A stretch of 8,075 nucleotides of DNA from Betaproteobacteria bacterium (GTDB lineage: Bacteria > Pseudomonadota > Gammaproteobacteria > Burkholderiales > SG8-41). The position numbers and the translations under genes are program-made. This document shows positions 5,365 through 8,075 of the stretch, in pieces. The notes beneath the pieces are model-generated. The model worked only from the letters and a program-made list of their open reading frames with translations, was not told the origin of the DNA and ran no database searches. Position 1 is the first letter of the stretch; every line of letters begins with the position of its first letter. Location of the stretch: contig JACOVL010000089.1 in assembly GCA_016177355.1 (NCBI GenBank), positions 1 through 8,075 of the forward strand, read 5' to 3'.

Positions 5365-6327
5365 TTACTCCACCTGGAGCTTGCGCTCGCGGATGACCTT
5401 GGCCCAGCGCGCCGACTCCTCTTTCATTGCCTTCGTGAATTCCGCGGGCGTATTGCCGACCGGGGCCGTGCCGATATCCTCGAAGCGCTTCTTCACATCG
5501 GCCGATTGCAGGACTTTCACCACGTCGGCATGCACCTTGGCGATGATAACCCTGGGCGTGCCGGCCGGCGCCACCAGGCCGAACCAACCCAAGTTCTCGA
5601 AGCCGGGCAGCGACTCGGCCACCGCGGGCACGTCGGGCACCTGCGGCGCGCGTTGCTTGCTGGTCACGCCGAGCGCACGCAGCTTGCCCTGCTTGACGAA
5701 GCCGATCGCGGCGGAGAGGTTGGGCGTGAGGAAGTTGATCTGCCCGGCGACCAGGTCCACCAGCGCGGGCCCCTCGCCCTTGTAGGGCACGTGGATGACG
5801 TTGATGCCCGCGGTGTAAGCGAAGTTCTCCGCGGCCAGATGGGTCTGCGTGCCGATGCCGGCCGAGCCAAAGTTGATCGACCCCGGCTTCGCCTTGGCCA
5901 TGGCGATCAGCTCCTTGATGCTCTTTGCCGCAAAGCTCGGGTGCACCGCAACGATCTGCGGACCGCTCGCGACGTTGGTGATCGCCACGAAATCCTTCTC
6001 GGCGTTGAAGGAGAGCTTCTTGTAGATGTGCTGGTTCGCCGTCATCACGGAACCCGAGGGCATGAACAGGATATAGCCGTCGGGCGTCGCCTTGGCCGCG
6101 AGGTCGGCGCCGATGTTGCCGCCCGCGCCGGCGCGGTTGTCCACGACGATGGTTTGCCCCCACATTTCGGTGAGTTTCTGCCCGACGATGCGCGTGACGA
6201 TGTCGGTCGTGCCGCCCGGCGCGAACGGCACGACGATCCGCACCGGCTTGTTGGGATAGTCCTGTGCGTGTACGGCGGCCGCCAGCAGCAGCGCCGCCGG
6301 CAAGGAAAACCATCTGAGTTGGCGCAT
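5365..6327 (-). CDS. Bug/TctC-family tripartite tricarboxylate transporter substrate-binding protein (copy 2)
   Basis: Periplasmic carboxylate-binding protein, 320 aa. The signal peptide is clear: positive start MRQLRWF, hydrophobic LPAALLLAAAV, and an Ala-X-Ala-type site giving cleavage after residue 21 (AVHA before QDYPNKP). Bug motifs: PFAPGGTTD (about 34-42), VVDNRAGAGGNIGAD, PDGYILFMPSG, FGSAGIGTQTHL, HVPYKGEGPALVDL, WFGLVAPAGTP, and GTAPVGNTPAEF near the end. It aligns along its full length with the copy at 923-1888 but the two differ at many positions, so they are old paralogues or independent recruits rather than a recent duplication, and their ligands may differ. TctA/TctB membrane subunits are not in the window. 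An AGGAGG lies 5 nt before the ATG. It directly precedes the hydratase genes, which suggests a ligand handled by that enzyme. Confidence 0.95.
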   Translation of the reverse strand: MRQLRWFSLPAALLLAAAVHAQDYPNKPVRIVVPFAPGGTTDIVTRIVGQKLTEMWGQTIVVDNRAGAGGNIGADLAAKATPDGYILFMPSGSVMTANQHIYKKLSFNAEKDFVAITNVASGPQIVAVHPSFAAKSIKELIAMAKAKPGSINFGSAGIGTQTHLAAENFAYTAGINVIHVPYKGEGPALVDLVAGQINFLTPNLSAAIGFVKQGKLRALGVTSKQRAPQVPDVPAVAESLPGFENLGWFGLVAPAGTPRVIIAKVHADVVKVLQSADVKKRFEDIGTAPVGNTPAEFTKAMKEESARWAKVIRERKLQVE

Positions 6328-6417
6328 CTAACCCTCCTGAATTTCAGTTGTAATCAACGAGTTCTGCCGGGAAAATCACATTACTCCATCACCGCCGCCG
6401 CAGCAAGCGATCCGGCC
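6328..6417 (-). promoter_or_regulatory. 90-bp intergenic leader before Bug copy 2, with a strong RBS and a weak candidate promoter
   Basis: AGGAGG (6338-6333 on the minus strand) is a strong Shine-Dalgarno 5 nt from the ATG. Further upstream TTGCTG (6406-6401) and TAATGT (6383-6378) are separated by exactly 17 bp; each matches the sigma70 consensus at only 3 of 6 positions, so this promoter is a guess. The gap is AT-richer than the genes around it. No convincing terminator hairpin with a U-tract follows the sulfatase gene, so read-through from upstream is possible. Confidence 0.35.
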
Positions 6418-7794
6418 TCACAGCCCGGCGGCCTCCGCGACCAGGCGGCGCAGATCGCGGCGCAGCCGCTCGCGTACCGCGCGATACGCGGGCCGCCGGA
6501 TCACGTTGGCGATCTCGAAGGGGTCTCGCCCGAGATCGTACAGCTCGTCGAGCTCGCCGTTGCGGCCGCGGTTCACCCAGCGGATGTACTTGTGGCGCGC
6601 GGTGCGCACCGCTTTGTACGTCATGCCGACGAGCCACGGCATGGCGTTCTCGGCCCAATACTCGATCAGGAACGACTTGCGCCATCCGGTCTTCCGCCCG
6701 CCAAACAGCGGCAGCAGCGAGCGGCCCTGGACCTGCGGCTGCGGCCTGCCGCCCGCCAGCTGGACCAGGGTGGGAGCGATATCCTGGAGAATCACGAGAT
6801 CCCGCACGCGGGACCCGGCCTTGATCCGCTTCGGATATCGCACGACGAACGGCGAGCGGATGCCCTCCTCGTACGCGAAGCGGCGCTCGGGGCCCAGCCC
6901 GTGCTCGCCGAAGAAGTAGCCGTTGTCGCCGAGGAAGAGGATCAGCGTGTCATCGAGCTGCCGGGTGCGGGCAAGCGCCTCGAAGATCATGCCCACGCCC
7001 TCGTCCACGGACGCCATCATCGCGGCGCGCAGGCGGATCTCCTCCTGCTGCCCGGCGTGGATCGCCTTGAGCAGCGCTTGCGAGCGCTCGCTTTTCTTCA
7101 GCTCGAACGCCTCGGCCCACGCCGGCTTCTGCTTCACCACCTCTTCGGGCGCGAGCATGTTCGGCCTCTTCGGGAAAACGCAGCCGCGGTACAGATCCTT
7201 GTGACGTTCCGCGGGGCGATACCCGTCCATCCGGAATGTGCCGTCCGCCGCCTGCTCCGCGTCCGGGTGGACCGCCTTGTGCGCGAAGAACAGCGACCAC
7301 GGCTTGTCGTGCCGGCTGCTCACGAAATCCGTCGCCATCTCGTTCATGATGTCGGTGATGTAGCCCTGGCGCTGCACGTAGGTCCCGTTCTCGTTCAGCT
7401 TCGGGTCGTAAAGCCGGCCGTGGCCGTCGAAGCTCATCCAGAAGTCGTAGCCGGGCCGCGGCCCGCCGTCGTTGCCCATGTGCCATTTGCCGAGGTGGGC
7501 GGTTTCGTAGCCGAGACGCTGCAGCTCGAGATGGTAATTGGGCAGCCGGTGGCTCGCCGCGTCGCGCGCCACGTTGTCGATGATGCCGTGGCGGCTCGCG
7601 TACTGGCCGGTGAGAATGGAGGCCCGGTTGGGCGAGCAGATCGGCGTCGTGTGAAAGGCGCGCTCGAACAGGGCGCCCTCGCGCGCGATGCGGTCGATGT
7701 TCGGCGTCTTCAGGTAGGGGTGGCCGCCCGCGCCGAATTCGTCGAAGCGCAGGTCGTCAATCAGGATGACGAGGAAATTCGGCCGCCTGGCCAT
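6418..7794 (-). CDS. Type I formylglycine-dependent sulfatase
   Basis: Alkaline phosphatase-superfamily sulfatase, 458 aa, hydrolysing a sulfate ester to an alcohol and sulfate. The N-terminus is NFLVILIDDLR, with Asp13-Asp14 as metal ligands; the maturation motif C53-S-P-N-R57 continues ASILTG, the site where Cys becomes formylglycine. GKWHMG (102-107) supplies the conserved Lys103 and His105, HKAVHP (172-177) is the equivalent of the usual histidine segment, and FLGDNGYFFGEHGLG (287-301) supplies Asp290-Asn291 as further metal ligands. The C-terminal region has DELYDLGRDPFEIANV, typical of the family. There is no signal peptide, so it appears cytoplasmic. It starts 9 bp after the SdhC-like gene with a GAGGG-type RBS, indicating one transcript. 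A phosphonate monoester hydrolase is an alternative, since those share the Cys-X-Pro-X-Arg motif. The substrate is unknown, and its place beside dicarboxylate enzymes is unusual. Confidence 0.93.
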   Translation of the reverse strand: MARRPNFLVILIDDLRFDEFGAGGHPYLKTPNIDRIAREGALFERAFHTTPICSPNRASILTGQYASRHGIIDNVARDAASHRLPNYHLELQRLGYETAHLGKWHMGNDGGPRPGYDFWMSFDGHGRLYDPKLNENGTYVQRQGYITDIMNEMATDFVSSRHDKPWSLFFAHKAVHPDAEQAADGTFRMDGYRPAERHKDLYRGCVFPKRPNMLAPEEVVKQKPAWAEAFELKKSERSQALLKAIHAGQQEEIRLRAAMMASVDEGVGMIFEALARTRQLDDTLILFLGDNGYFFGEHGLGPERRFAYEEGIRSPFVVRYPKRIKAGSRVRDLVILQDIAPTLVQLAGGRPQPQVQGRSLLPLFGGRKTGWRKSFLIEYWAENAMPWLVGMTYKAVRTARHKYIRWVNRGRNGELDELYDLGRDPFEIANVIRRPAYRAVRERLRRDLRRLVAEAAGL

Positions 7795-7803
7795 TGCGCC
7801 CTC

Positions 7804-8075
7804 TTACAGGTTCAGCAGGAATGCGAGGCCCGCCGCGATCGTGACTCCCGCCGCCAGCGCGAGCAGGGTCTTGTGCCAGTCGCGCCACGCGAGGAATTCC
7901 AGCGCGAGCAGGCGCAGCCCCCCCGCCATGTGGGCTGCGAGCAGCAGCACCAGCGCCGCTTCCGCGAATTTCACCAGCGGCTGGTCGCTCCAGCGCAGGA
8001 AGGATTCGAGCTGCTCCTCCCCGCGCAGCGCCTGGCCCAGCGCCCAGAAGTGCAGCGGCAGGAAGAGCGTGAGCA
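7804..8075 (-). CDS. SdhC-like cytochrome b membrane anchor of a succinate dehydrogenase/fumarate reductase, N-terminus cut by window edge
   Basis: My minus-strand translation gives 89 residues ending in a TAA at 7806-7804; the start and the first membrane helix lie beyond the right edge. The fragment aligns by eye with the second half of SdhC: LTLFLPLHFWALGQAL is a membrane helix end, then a loop GEEQLESFLRWSDQPLVKF, then helix AALVLLLAAHMAGGLRLL, a short loop, and a final helix ALAAGVTIAAGLAFLLNL. The His at 7932-7930, in HMAGGLR, corresponds to the heme b-ligand histidine of SdhC (HVVVGIR in E. coli). The usual HRxSG motif would be just outside the window. In such complexes this protein passes electrons between the iron-sulfur subunit and quinone in the inner membrane. 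It is transcribed towards the sulfatase, 9 bp away. Whether it partners the flavoprotein at 1932-3650 is inference. Confidence 0.82.
   Translation of the reverse strand, partial: LTLFLPLHFWALGQALRGEEQLESFLRWSDQPLVKFAEAALVLLLAAHMAGGLRLLALEFLAWRDWHKTLLALAAGVTIAAGLAFLLNL

Noticed and set aside
5348..6313. An upstream in-frame extension of the hydratase alpha gene, which would make a 613-residue protein
   Set aside because: The extra part is the out-of-frame shadow of the Bug protein gene and is Arg/Gly-rich without domains. The family N-terminus fits the ATG at 5347.

Overview
The window is GC-rich (about two-thirds G+C by eye) and almost fully coding. All eight genes lie on the minus strand, so transcription runs from high to low coordinates. 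High GC, orphan Bug/TctC periplasmic binding proteins and tight gene packing suggest a betaproteobacterium, probably of the Burkholderiales type. That assignment is inference; no rRNA or marker gene is present.

In order of transcription: the C-terminal end of an SdhC-like cytochrome b membrane anchor (8075-7804, start outside the window); a formylglycine-type sulfatase (7794-6418); a Bug/TctC binding protein (6327-5365); the alpha and beta subunits of a class I [4Fe-4S] fumarase/tartrate dehydratase (5347-4472 and 4362-3748); a succinate dehydrogenase/fumarate reductase flavoprotein (3650-1932); a second Bug/TctC protein (1888-923); and an LDH2-family malate/lactate dehydrogenase (926-1, C-terminus outside the window). 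Gaps are 9, 90, 17, 109, 97 and 43 bp, and the last two genes overlap. The two roughly 100-bp gaps on either side of the fumarase beta gene each hold a copy of the same inverted-repeat element built from 10-bp units. No other gap exceeds 90 bp.

The genes read as a C4-dicarboxylate module: oxidation or reduction at a succinate/fumarate bond (flavoprotein), hydration of the double bond (two-subunit hydratase), NAD(P)-linked oxidation of a 2-hydroxy acid (LDH2 family) and periplasmic capture of carboxylates (two Bug proteins). The enzymes duplicate the lower TCA arm, so they may act on an unusual or substituted dicarboxylate. The sulfatase hints at a sulfate-ester substrate, but this link is speculative.

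Points that stand out: the flavoprotein has Cys46 where classical SdhA/FrdA carry the FAD-linking histidine, yet keeps nearly all catalytic residues; its likely membrane anchor is encoded four genes away and no iron-sulfur subunit is in view; paired hairpin repeats bracket the beta-subunit gene; and an AT-rich patch with an in-phase A7 run lies inside that gene.
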